This document shows, one piece after another, positions 13,483 through 23,402 of a stretch of DNA of 64,000 bases. This stretch comes from Cepaea nemoralis (lineage: Eukaryota > Mollusca > Gastropoda > Stylommatophora > Helicidae): positions 875,001 to 939,000 of the forward strand of contig JACEFZ010017449.1 of NCBI GenBank assembly GCA_014155875.1, written 5' to 3'. The translations under genes and the position numbers were made by a program. The notes under the pieces are model-generated. The model made no database searches, had not been told where the DNA came from, and saw only the letters and a program-made list of their open reading frames with translations. Positions within the stretch are counted from its first letter, which is position 1; each line of letters opens with the position of its first letter.

Positions 13483-13735
13483 CGTGATGAAGTGGTCAAG
13501 CCGTCTGACTCGGGCTGGGAAGGTTGTATGTTCGATTCCGGGCCGCGTCCTTCATTTCACGAGTGCATTTTTTCGGAGACTCCCGAGGGTCGTCGCTGGA
13601 GCTACGGAGTTCGTGCTTTGTGCGACGCTTTCCGCGCTGCGGAAAGAAACTGAGCCATATGGGATAAAAACCCGGTGCAATGCAGCCAACCCTGTCGATT
13701 TTAAGCTACTTCTTTCATTGCACCCACTCCCATAC
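13483..13735 (+). mobile_element. SINE-C copy (tRNA-headed)
   Basis: Head gtgatgaagtggtcaagccg (A-box-like) and tgtatgttcgattccgggcc (B-box-like), then the body tttcggagactcccgagggt, cgtcgctggagctacggagt, gcggaaagaaactgagccat, and the 3' end ccctgtcgattttaag. A minus-strand copy lies at 42062-42315 and a partial one at 47995-48075. Confidence 0.75.
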
Positions 13736-13989
13736 GAATCCGGATACGCCTTTGTGTGTCATCAGAATTTGCAGGTTTCCCATTACCGTAAAAATAACTT
13801 TGTTAGCAAGAAATCACTAGTTGTTCAGCAAAACATCAAAGGAATGTTGCCGCTTTCAATTATTTAAGTTGTTTTTGGACCTATCAAAGACATATTCCTT
13901 GGGTAGGGGTAAATATAAGACGGCTGGAAAAAATTCATAACGATGCAACAGACAGTTTTCAAAATAATTGATCGTGAATGAAGGCAAAC

Positions 13990-14800
13990 AAATGTGGATA
14001 TACTATAGATATTTACTTCTATGCATTGCTCTTGTTCTTTTCCCCCAATCTTGCCAGTTGTCACCAAGTTCTACAGTTTAATTATTCTCATAACGTGCCC
14101 ACACAATCTTGATTGTCTACGTCTAATTTCTCCAATCAGTTTACGGTTTTCATTAGTTTCTTGTAGGACTTGTTCATTGGTTTTTCTGTCTGCCCATGGT
14201 ATTCTTTGCATATACCACAGAAATCACATTTCTACAGCCATCAGATGTTTTTCAGCTTGATTGTTCATTGTCCGCGCTTTACATCCATATAAAAGTGCAG
14301 GGTCTATGTATCGCATCACCAGTGCTTTTCTCGTTGCAATTGACATCCTTTTATTGATTAGGATGTTTTTCATCTGGCAAAAACTACCTCTGCCATAGCA
14401 AGTCTTGTTCTAATTTCTTCAAGGCACCTCCCATCAGTTGTTATGATTGTTCCGAGATAGACGTACGGATCCAATAGTTTAAGAATATTCTAATGTACCC
14501 TCATATAACATTGTCGTGTTTCTTTCTTCTCAGAGACGACCGTATCTCTGTCTACTTAAGAATTAATTATAATCCTGTTTGATCTACTAATTGTTGCATA
14601 TTCTACAATCAATACTGTATCACCTGCATATCTAGTATTATTGATGTTATGTCCACACATGGCAATTTCCTCTCTAAATTTATAATAATATTTTCACTGT
14701 ATATGGAAAACCGACCATGACACATTATACATCCCTGTCGCATACCCTTGTTAATAGTCTGCTATTGACCTACTTAATTCGAGACCGAATAAGAAATGCT
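13990..14800 (-). pseudogene. LINE reverse transcriptase, decayed
   Basis: On the minus strand the RT catalytic box reads NINNTRYAGDTVLIVE (about 14655-14605): the second Asp of YADD has become Gly. Downstream are pieces of the thumb, a CGHVMR block (about 14100) and NLVTTGKIGGK (about 14065-14030). Many stops and frameshifts; the loss of a catalytic Asp confirms it is dead. Same family type as 8050-9195. Confidence 0.72.
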
Positions 14801-14854
14801 ATTATTAGATAGACACTGGGATGAACACCTTGTGCCACATTTATAGAGAGACAG

Positions 14855-15105
14855 AAGATCAAGTGGTTTGGCCATGTCTGTAGAATACAACACCATCAAC
14901 TGCCATCACTGGCCTTACATCAAAGATCATCTGCGACGAGAACAAATGGACGCCCAAGAACAAAATGGATTGACGACATCAAAGACATTTTACAATCATA
15001 CGGAATGACACTATCCAGTGCCGCCCATAGGGCGTTGGAGCGCAAATTATTCCTCCCCACGACGCTTGACGGCAGAAGTGCAAGATGATGATGATGATGA
15101 TGCTG
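14855..15105 (+). pseudogene. LINE C-terminal fragment with GAT tail
   Basis: The plus strand reads ERQKIKWFGHVCR (about 14862), then GRPRTKWIDDIKDILQSYGM (about 14950-15010) and a C-terminal stretch ending LFLPTTLDGRSAR before a stop. A (GATGAT)n tail follows at about 15086-15103. 5'-truncated copy of an endonuclease-type LINE. Confidence 0.7.
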
Positions 15106-16685
15106 TTCCCAATATATGATTTTGAAATGTCTGAGGTCTGTCTCACCAAATTGTAGATAATATTAGGGATTCATATAAAATAACAGACGAATAATGGTAA
15201 CACCGTGGTGTCAAATTTAAACAAAAGAAAAATATCCCATTCTAGGAAACACATAGGAAAATACTATTTTGTTATATGTAGAAGCCATAGAGGCCCTACC
15301 AACTCTTGGACACACTTCCCATCATAACAGAAGTTAAGTGTGCTATTAATGAACTTGCATATGACAAGGCTCCAGTTAAGGATGGGATTCCAATAGAGGT
15401 TATCAGGAGTGGGCAAGATACACTCACTCTACAGATCCACCAGCTAATAGAGCTATGCTGGCGAGAACGACAAGTCCCACAGGATTTCAAAGACTCAAGC
15501 ATCATAACATTGTACAAGAACAAGAGGGAAATGGAGCAACTGTATCAACTATAGGGGTATCTCACTTCTGTGTATTGTTGGAAAAGTATTTGCCAGAGTT
15601 GTTCTGCGCAGACTTCAAGTCCTGGAGACCAAGTCTACCCCGAATCACAGTGTGGCTTCCGACATAACTGGTCTGCCATTGATATGATATTCTCATTGCG
15701 ACAAATGCAAGAAAAATGCCGTGAACAGAATCAACGACTGTGTATTGCCTTCATCGATCTCACAAAGGCATTTGATTTGGTCAGCCGTGAGGGTCTTTTC
15801 AGGACACTAAAGAAAAATCGGCTGCCTACCAATTCTTCTGTCCATTGTGGAATCGTTCCACACAGGCATGAAGGGTATACTCAAGTTTGCTGGTGCAACT
15901 TCAGAAGAGTTTGAAATCAAGAGTGGAGTTAAGCAAAGTTGTGTAGTAGTTCCCACCCTCTTTGGAATATACTTTTCACTTCAACTGAAATATGAAATAT
16001 GCCTTTCGTGATCAGGATGCCGGTATATACATTCACTCAGGCTGAGATGGCGACCTCTATAATGCTCAGAGAGTGAAAGTCTAGACTTCATGTAGGAGGG
16101 TACTGATGAGATAGTTGCTTTTACAGATGATGCTGCAATTACGACCCACTCTGAGGAAGAATTACAGCATCTACTATCTGCATTCTCCAATGCTTGTTCT
16201 GAATTTGGTTTAACAATTAGCAAAAAGAAGACAATGATTATCTCACAAGGTGCACATAGGAAACCATCATTCATTATTGACGATGCCGAACTGAAGATAG
16301 TTGACCATTTTACATCTCTAGGATCAGAGGTAAATAGAAAATTATCCCTAGATAAGGAAATCAACATCCGGATTGGTAAGGCAGCAACAACAATGAACAG
16401 GTTAACAAAAAGAGTCTGGGAGAACAGGAAGCTTACTGCCAAAATAAAAGTCCTTGTGTATCAAGATTGTATTCTCAGTACTCTTCTTTATGTCAGTGAA
16501 GCCTGGTCAACTTACTCACACCAAGAAAAACGTTTAAACAGCTTTCATATGCGGTGTCGAGAAGAATACTGGATATTAAGTGGCAAGACAAAAATCACAA
16601 ATACTGAAGTATTGGAAAGATCAGGTTGTGTGGCGGTTCGTTCGATGCCCAGTCTCCGTAGACTTAGATGGATAGGACACGTTAA

Positions 16686-16842
16686 CCTGTTAAAGTTAAC
16701 ACTGTCAACAAATGCCCGCAGAAGTCGGATGTGTCGGCCTAAAGGCGCAATATCGAGCTCTACTGTAAACAGGAACAAAGCAATCACGTCTAAAAAAAAA
16801 AACAAAAAAAAAAAACAAACTCTCCGAATGAACGCAGAAGAA
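16686..16842 (+). mobile_element. Short retroposon insertion sharing the chimeric element's 3' tail
   Basis: 157 bases splitting the LINE-A RWIGHV...RMDDDRI block. It is flanked by ggacacgttaa (16675-16685) and ggacacattaa (16843-16853), an 11-base duplication with one mismatch. Its right part (cggatgtgtcggcctaaagg, cgc, atcacgtct, A/C-rich run, ctccgaatgaacgcagaaga) matches the 3' end of the element at 54827-56208. Either a SINE that borrows that LINE's tail or a severely 5'-truncated copy of it. Confidence 0.78.
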
Positions 16843-16976
16843 GGACACATTAAGAGGATGGATGATGATAGAATAACAAAGGACATCTTTTTTTGTGAAT
16901 TACAGATGGGTAAGAGGTCTCAGGGTCGGCCTCTACTACGATATATTGATGTGTGTGATTAGGACATGATTGATAA

Positions 16977-17290
16977 AGAGATAAGATCAGAAATGAAGAA
17001 CTCAGGACTAAAGTGGGTGATATAGGAATTTATTAGAAGGCAGCAAGTCAAATGGTTTTGCCATGCAAGTAGGTTACAAACTAACAGTATACCCCAACAA
17101 GCGATAATGTACAGACCAGATGGAAGCAGATGAAGAGGCCGACCACGTAAACGATTGACGGAGGGAATAACATAGTCCATGGCAATATCGATACATGAAG
17201 CACATAAGCGAGCACTCCCCCGCTGTTTATTCTTTACCTCGACACTGCAAGGTACAAGAGGAACATGATGAGATGAAATGAGATGAGATA
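16977..17290 (+). mobile_element. 5'-truncated LINE insertion inside LINE-A
   Basis: 314 bases flanked by an exact 8-base duplication attgataa (16969-16976 and 17291-17298). It encodes a decayed LINE C-terminal segment, FIRRQQVKWFCHASRLQTNS and MYRPDGSR-RGRPRKRLTEGI (about 17030-17170), from a family other than LINE-A, and ends in an imperfect (GATGA)n tail (about 17266-17290). Confidence 0.75.
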
Positions 17291-17595
17291 ATTGATAATG
17301 CACATTGGGAGCAAGTCGCATCCGAACGTGTTGCATGGAGGGCAAAGATCAAAAATTGAATAAAGCCAAAGGAGAAAATGATTGCAGATAGGTCACCACG
17401 AAGCGCGTGATTGATTGATTGATTGATTTAGGAACCGACATCACATCATTCGGGGCATTCCCATAAGCGCTCCGTCCCCATCCTCAGCAGCCAGCGAAGA
17501 GTTCCAACACTAATAGTACCAGTAGCAATCTGATTATATGTCCGTCTCGCCTTTCCTCTGAGCGTTGAGCGTCGGCCAGATCCCCTCGTGACTCC

Positions 17596-17893
17596 TCACT
17601 GTCTCATTCTTGCTAGACCATGGTAATCCATTTGCTCCTCCGAGGTGTGCACGTGCTCCCACAAGGCCGCAACCACATCTGCCTTGTCATGTATCAATAC
17701 TCCACCAAGATCAAGTTCTGCAGAGCCAGCCAATCTGTCCGCCTGTTCATTTCCCAGCACACTGGCATGCCCCGGAGAAAAGATCCAGGCGATGCTTGTC
17801 ACCCGTGACCTCCGAAGCGAAGCAAGCCACTCCACACGAAGCCTGCCCGTCCTCACCCTCGTCAGCATGCTTTCTGAGTCAGTTACAATCACG

Positions 17894-17944
<51 letters not shown>

Positions 17945-18318
17945 GTATTCTCCATCCAGCGGAGAGCCGCAGTGACCGCCTCCACCTCTATTCTTAAGCT
18001 GGATGTTGTGGTATCATATGCCAGGCTCTCCTGCCCCAAACGTCGACCATTGGCTATGAACCCCCAGCCACTTCTCTCACCTCTTGACACCGAACCATCT
18101 GTGTAGATAATCACATCACCCGAGTGAGCATTGTCCTGAATTAGTTGCTGGATTTCCACTTCCGTGGCCCCTGCTGGCCACTCCCTGCACTCCCGGCTTA
18201 ATGTGATTATAACTCTGCACAAGTCTGAATGCTCCGCTGGCACTCTGACCCACTCCTCTCCACGCCTAATGTTCTCCAAGGGGCACACCTGTCTGATGGT
18301 ATCCTCTGCCTGAGCCAT
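17596..18318 (-). pseudogene. LINE RNase H domain with in-frame CA expansion
   Basis: 240 codons. RNase H blocks: DVIIYTDGSVSRGERSGWGF (DGS with catalytic Asp), LRIEVEAVTAALRWMENTTH (catalytic Glu), VTDSESMLTRVRTGRLR (DSES, catalytic Asp) and SPGHASVLGNEQADRLAG. Between the Glu helix and the DSES strand, a (CA)n run at 17897-17943 adds about eight Thr-His pairs without breaking the frame. The frame stays open across the repeat, but the loop insertion and the frameshifts upstream make activity doubtful. Confidence 0.85.
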
Positions 18319-18777
18319 CCATGATTCCCTCTTATCAGTCGCTGACCCTTAACTGCGTCCAGCGCCTCATGCAGTGGGTGGTCTGTGTCTGCAGCTACTC
18401 TGAGGTATGCCTTCACCTGCATCACCTTGAGCCTACCAGCAACACTCGGCAGACCAAGGATTAACGCATACACACTAACGGGGTGTCTCTAGTGCATCCC
18501 AGAATGACTCGCATAGCTTCGTTCTGTATGCGCTCTAACTTCACCAGCTGACTCTCTGAGACAGTGAGCAGACCTAATCCATAATCAATTACTGAGAGGA
18601 TCAAGTGCTGGTATAGTGTGAACAGCATTCTCTGCTCTGTGTCCATTGCAGCCATAGTTTTAAGTGCACTGAGTCCCTTTGAGATCTTGTCACAACCGTC
18701 TCCACATGGTCCTTGAAGGATAGGCTCCTGTCAAATGTGATCCCCAGATACTTCAGTTTGTTCTCTCTGCTGACATT

Positions 18778-19209
18778 TCAACCATCTATCGTGAGGCTTG
18801 GGACATCCGCTCTCACAATCCTGTTGTCCAGAGAGCACCACAAAACAGTCACCTTTTCCGGGTGGATGACAGCACTCATTTCAGTGCACCAGTCAATCAC
18901 TTTGTCTACTGTCGCCTGTAGCTCCTGGGCTGTTTGCTCCCTATCTCTCCCCTGTCTATATGCAAGAATATCATCTGCAAAAGTTAGTATTCTTCCAACC
19001 CCCGGTGCTTCTAGGTTTGCAATCTTGCTCGTATACACATTAAAGAGCACCGGTGAGACTGCAGATCCCTGTGGCAGTCCCGGGGTTAAAATATGTGGCT
19101 CTGAGGTCCATGCACCCAGACGGAGAGCAACCCGACGAGAGTGCAGGACGGCAGCTATCCAGTTCACCAACCAGGGATTGACCCCCTTCTCCATCAGTGC
19201 GGTCATCAA
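18778..19209 (-). pseudogene. Reverse transcriptase domain (partial)
   Basis: 143 codons on the minus strand. Motifs in order: KGVNPWLVNWIAAVLHSRRV, then TPGLPQGSAVSPVLFNVYTS (RT motif B region), then GRILTFADDILAYRQGRDRE (motif C, catalytic FADD intact), then SAVIHPEKVTVLW. This is the Jockey-superfamily pattern. The 5' half (motif A with the first catalytic Asp) was lost by truncation at 19250. Downstream frames at 18655-18461 (LYQHLILSVIDYGLGLLTVS) and 18473-18207 carry the thumb after frameshifts. Confidence 0.85.
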
Positions 19210-19449
19210 AATATCATATCGAACTCTATTGTACGCATCCTCGAGATACTAAGCGCGTGAGACGTAAGATGGTGCGTAATGGTGTAAATGACCATGTGTT
19301 CACATGCTTCCATTTGGACAAACATTTAAAGCGCGAATTGGTCTGATCAGTCACTTTCGCTCCAGCAATGGGGTGTAGTTATTATGCCGTGTTTAAAGCA
19401 CAATGTAACAAACTATCGTCTGTCAAGACGGCAAGGTGCCAATAATGAC

Positions 19450-19595
19450 AATGTTACATGTCCATTGCAGGACGTTGCGATCAATAACAACTACAATTTT
19501 CTAGGCAATTTTACGTTCAGCAGTTTGCCATTGTTTTCTGAACATGAAGTCAATGCTGAGTTCTGACAGACCGATGTAAGGAGCGACTTTGCCAC
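19450..19595 (-). mobile_element. SINE-A copy, left part, split by the LTR element
   Basis: The reverse complement carries the SINE-A body: cagaaaacaatggcaaactg, ctgaacgtaaaattgcc, then gttgttattgatcgcaacg and gtcctgcaatgg. The tRNA-head portion continues on the far side of the LTR retrotransposon at 26844-26900, so the LTR element inserted into a SINE. Confidence 0.6.
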
Positions 19596-20292
19596 TGTCA
19601 AGAACCTGGATTCACACAGACATGCTGGCCACTTCATTCGCACCTTACGATCAGAAACAAATGGTATCCATAGTAATATTTATTTTCAGTAATTCTCTCA
19701 CACAGTTTTCTATCAGGCGATAATGCCTACACAGATACATATATCACTCGCATTAATCGCTTTCACAACTCAGATAAATTCGCTCGCTATGTCTAACTAT
19801 GTCCTTCCTAATCTACACAGTCGCTAGGGAAAATCACACATCTGAACGCTCCAACAGTCAAGTCCGGTCTGCCTGAGTTTACAGGTCTCGCTATTCTTTG
19901 CCCCTCAATTCCCCGTGCGGTCAGCAGCACTGCGTGCTGGTCACTCGTCACGTAGTCTAGAGTCTAGTACTCGTTAACCTACAGTCGAACTATCGTTCAG
20001 TCTGTTTACGGGTAGTTCCCCGTGGTTAACGTCCCTTGTCCTATCCGGGTGGTAGATCCCCATATGTCCTGGTTATGACAGGTCTGTGTCCTAACTGTGT
20101 CCTGTCTTATAGCTGGTTGAAGGTCTACGTTCTTCTGTTGTCTCTATCTGTCTATTCTCTGATAACAGTCCTTATCTATGTCGTGTCTCTCGCTATCTAT
20201 TCTCTTATACAGGTCCTTATCTATGTCCTGTCTCTGTCCTTTCCTTACCTCTGTCGTTGTCCTACTTATCTAATTTACACAACACTTTGACA
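19596..20292 (-). repeat. 3' LTR (minus-strand element)
   Basis: 697 bases, tgtcaagaacctgg at the left and cactttgaca at the right. Matches 26130-26838 along its length. Contains several repeats of cttatctatgtcctgtctct. Confidence 0.92.
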
Positions 20293-20294
20293 CG

Positions 20295-20303
20295 CTCTCC
20301 CCC
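20295..20303 (-). promoter_or_regulatory. Polypurine tract
   Basis: The minus strand reads gggggagag two bases before the 3' LTR, the expected primer site for plus-strand DNA synthesis. Confidence 0.75.
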
Positions 20304-21737
20304 AACTCTGTATTGCGTCACCACATTTTAGTTGTTAGGTGTGACGCAATGTATCGTAACATCTATAAAAATTAGTCGGGTCTAATTTTATCAAAGTGCT
20401 AGTTTAGGGTTACTAGTCATGTCTTGGGTATAATTACTAACTTATCACAGTCTGATGTCACAATACATATCCTTATATTTAATGTATGTTTAAATCACAA
20501 ACATAGGTGTATGTCTATAATTTATGTAAATTGACATTTTCAAGCGTCGTAGGTTGGTTTATACAGTCAGGGACGAATGCGTATGATTAATTCATGACTG
20601 CTCTGCCGATCTGAGTGGCTGGAAAATATTCCTATTGCTGTAATGGAATTATGGCAACTACACACATAAAATTTGCACAAGCACATGTGTTACATAGAAG
20701 ACGAAGACAAATTATAAAAACTAATTGTTTCGGCAAAAAAAAATTTCACCATTGTTATGCATACATATTTAATTCATTCTTTCTGTCCTTCTTGTCTTTC
20801 GTTTGCTCATTCACACCTTAAGGTTTTAGAAAAATCTTATGTCGTTAAAATCAAATAAGATAGTACATTAACGAATATTGGCTCACTCTAAACCAGCGTA
20901 GAGCCTAATTGTTGTACTGTATATCAGTACTGTTTTTACATTATTTACAAGATGAATTGATTGCCCACGGAAAATCCTTAGTATTCTACCTACTCTAAAT
21001 GAATGATCTACTCTAATTTGGTGTGCTGAAATCTATTAGCTAAGGGAAGGCAATCTACGAAATAAACAAAATGAAGTGAAATGTGTTTGTTCCCTTAATC
21101 TAAACTATAACTAATGATGGTAATGATTTCTACATAAGTTTTAATTTTAAACTAATCTCTATTCTCATTACACTGAATGATAGTAACTAAATTATATTTA
21201 ACGATGGGATGATAGTTTCTTATGAGAAATCTAAGATGTGGTTAAAATAAAGTTATAGTGTTTAATATAACTATCCCTGTGCGTAAACGGGAGTGGGAGA
21301 GTTGGTGTTACTAATCTAAAGAAAAGAGAAGTTTTTATATTCTCGTCAACTAAATGAAAGGAGATATATTGTAACGTGAAACTTAATTAAAAATTATATC
21401 ACATATCGTATATAGATTACATATACATACATACATTAATACCTATACAAGTATACACTAGTACATAACCATATTAAATTAATTAAGGTCAGTTGCTCCT
21501 AGTGAGGTGATGATGTCGCGTCTTCCTCCTCCATGAATATGTAGAGTCTAAACACAGATTCTATATACAATGTTCGATATTCAGTTCTATGGTCATTTTT
21601 ACGTGTATTTACAGGTTCTGTTCGCCTCTGTCGAATTCATGTAAAAGTGTCGACGCTGGTAGTTCCTGATCTATATACACCGTCTTACACAATCACCATG
21701 TACACAGTCTTATTCAACGTGACACATCTGTATGACA
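20304..21737 (-). other. 3' untranslated region of the LTR element
   Basis: About 1.4 kb of AT-rich sequence between the RNase H stop region and the purine tract. No domain recognised. Only short frames are open, so an env gene is unlikely. Confidence 0.6.
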
Positions 21738-22538
21738 CTACTTTGCTGAAGGTGTCAATGGCGAGACTAGTGTTGCGTCGTATGTCTGCTGTACATCGGA
21801 TATCTCAAAGTCCGAAGGTCTGGATAGCATGTCGGCAAGTGTGTTACTCCTGCCTTTAATGTGTCTGACTGTAAACGAATAGTTCTGAAGTATAAGGGAC
21901 CATCTATAGATCCTGTTATTTTTGTGGACCCCTGTCTCCATAACTGTGAGTGGAGAGTTGTCTGTTTCGATCACAAAGTGTGTCCCTGCTAGAAATCTAT
22001 GTAGTTTCCGGACACAGTAAATTATAGCTAAAGCCTCCAATTGAGAGACGTCATACCTTGCCTCAGTTGGTGTAATCTTCTGACTTACGTACATTACTGG
22101 ATGGAAAATGTCGTCATACTGTTGACCCAATACGCCACTTATTGATACTGCGCTGGCGTCAGTCCTGAGAAAATATTTTAAATCCGGATTAGGTAACCGA
22201 AGGATTGGGACATTGCTAAAAAGATGCTTAAGTTTTGACATGGTACTCATTAAAATAGCATCTTTTACATCAATTTTTACATTTGCCTTTAATAAGTTTG
22301 AAAAAACACTGGTGATTTCTGCCAAATTGGGAATGAACTTGTTGTAATAGTTCACCAGACCAAGTAAACTTCTCACTTGCTTTTTTGTGGTTGGCATAGT
22401 GAGGTTTAAAATTTTAGTCACAATTTTGTTATCAGTTTTTAATTGGCATTTTGATATTGTATGGCCCAGAAAGTCCAACTCAACTTTGGTGGGTTTGACT
22501 GTAAGTCCAAACAACTTAATTCGTTCGAAGACATGTAC
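21738..22538 (-). pseudogene. pol fragment: RT connection and RNase H
   Basis: Opens just after an in-frame TGA at 22539-22541: HVFERIKLFGLTVKPTKVEL, DFLGHTIS, then VRSLLGLVNYYNKFIPNLAE (RT thumb/connection), FLRTDASAVSISGVLGQQYD (RNase H first Asp), ARYDVSQLEALAIIYCVRKL (catalytic Glu), FVIETDNSPLTVM (second Asp) and HIKGRSNTLADMLSRP. These are Ty3-type RNase H motifs and appear intact. The RT fingers and palm, including its YxDD box, are missing. It is therefore a remnant downstream of a deletion. Confidence 0.88.
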
Positions 22539-22581
22539 TCAGTTTCTGTACATGTGTTTACAGTGTGTATCCTAATCTGTC

Positions 22582-23311
22582 CTACCTGGGATGTCTGAGA
22601 CGATTTGTTTGCATTTTGTCCATAGTGCTTTTGTCTCTTGTTTTTGTTCGTCTGATCAGTTTCGATTCTATATGTATGCTATCACTTGTCGTAGTAGAGT
22701 TTACTGTCGGTACTGGTAGTTCCATGTCATCGTCATCTGTCTGATTGACTATTGTGGTTGCACTGAGTACGTTTTCTGTCTGATTTACTGGTGTGGTTGC
22801 AATGTGTTCGTCTTCTGTCTGATTGACTGGTGTTGTTGCATTGTGTTCGTCTTCTGTCTGATTGGTTGGTATGGTTGTATTGTGTTCGTCCTCAGTCTGA
22901 TTGGCTGGTATGATTGCACTGTGTGCGTCTTCTGTCTGATGTTCTTGTCTACCACTGTACAATTCACAAGGTATAGAGGCCAATGTTGTTTGTTGGACCT
23001 CTGATGTAAAATGTTTATCCTTTCTTACCAACTGCTGACAAATGGTACATGAATGACAAAAATATTTTATGTCTTTACACATTTTTGGCCAAGTAGAACT
23101 TAGATAAAATTCTGGCCTGTTGTTTCCTTAGGCCTAAATGATCAGCAAACGGCGAATCGTGTGCGATTCCTAAAACTGTTTGTCGATGTTTGACAGGTAG
23201 TACAGTTTGCTGAATTTCATGGTTATCTCTCTTGTATACTCTAGTGAGAATCCCATTGTGTAATTTAAAATACCATGACGCGTTTTTGGTCACTTTTGGT
23301 TGTTCACCCAC
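22582..23311 (-). pseudogene. pol fragment: integrase zinc finger and repetitive tail
   Basis: The first frame (23311-23075) gives VLGIAHDSPFADHLGLRKQQ, with the two His of the HHCC finger. After a frameshift near 23080 the second frame gives MCKDIKYFCHSCTICQQL, with the two Cys. The DDE catalytic core that should follow is absent. Instead the frame runs into an acidic, Thr/Asn-rich stretch with about five imperfect 13-residue repeats (core NQTEDEH), then a basic end and a stop at 22582. Lies between protease and RNase H, the Gmr1-type position. Confidence 0.82.
22740..22965. repeat. 39-base tandem repeats within the pol remnant
   Basis: About five imperfect units carrying gtgttcgtcttctgtctgat, each 39 bases (13 codons). 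Keeps the minus-strand frame open. Confidence 0.75.
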
Positions 23312-23402
23312 AAATTTAAAATAAGGTGAGATGGTTGGATCGGCGCGTTGCGCCTCTATGAAATTTGTTTGGTGGTGTTATTTATTGTACCACTAGGTGA
23401 TA

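Larger units (their letters stand above)
17411..19250 (-). mobile_element. 5'-truncated LINE with RT and RNase H, inserted in LINE-A
   Basis: 1840 bases bounded by an exact 10-base target duplication aagcgcgtga (17401-17410 and 19251-19260). On the minus strand it starts within the RT domain and ends in an (ATCA)n tail at 17411-17430. RT and RNase H coding is described separately. The Jockey/R1-type order (RT followed by RNase H) and the truncated 5' end are typical of LINE insertion. Confidence 0.88.
15275..19440 (+). mobile_element. LINE-A: non-LTR retrotransposon with three nested insertions
   Basis: Without the inserts, the LINE-A material is 15275-16685, 16854-16976, 17299-17410 and 19261-about 19440. 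RT begins at about 15306 (VKCAINELAYDKAPVKDGIP), motif A is FIDLTKAFDLVSR (about 15753), the catalytic box is FTDDAAITT (about 16120; Ala of FADD is Thr), and the thumb is at 16234-16685. Two frameshifts in RT and stops downstream make it non-coding. The 3' UTR at 19261-19440 matches the 3' UTRs at 28728-28872 and 52325-52515, which proves continuity across the inserts. 5'-truncated. Confidence 0.85.

Noticed and set aside
20304..21737. An env gene in the LTR element
   Set aside because: Only short frames between RNase H and the 3' LTR; no signal peptide or transmembrane pattern.
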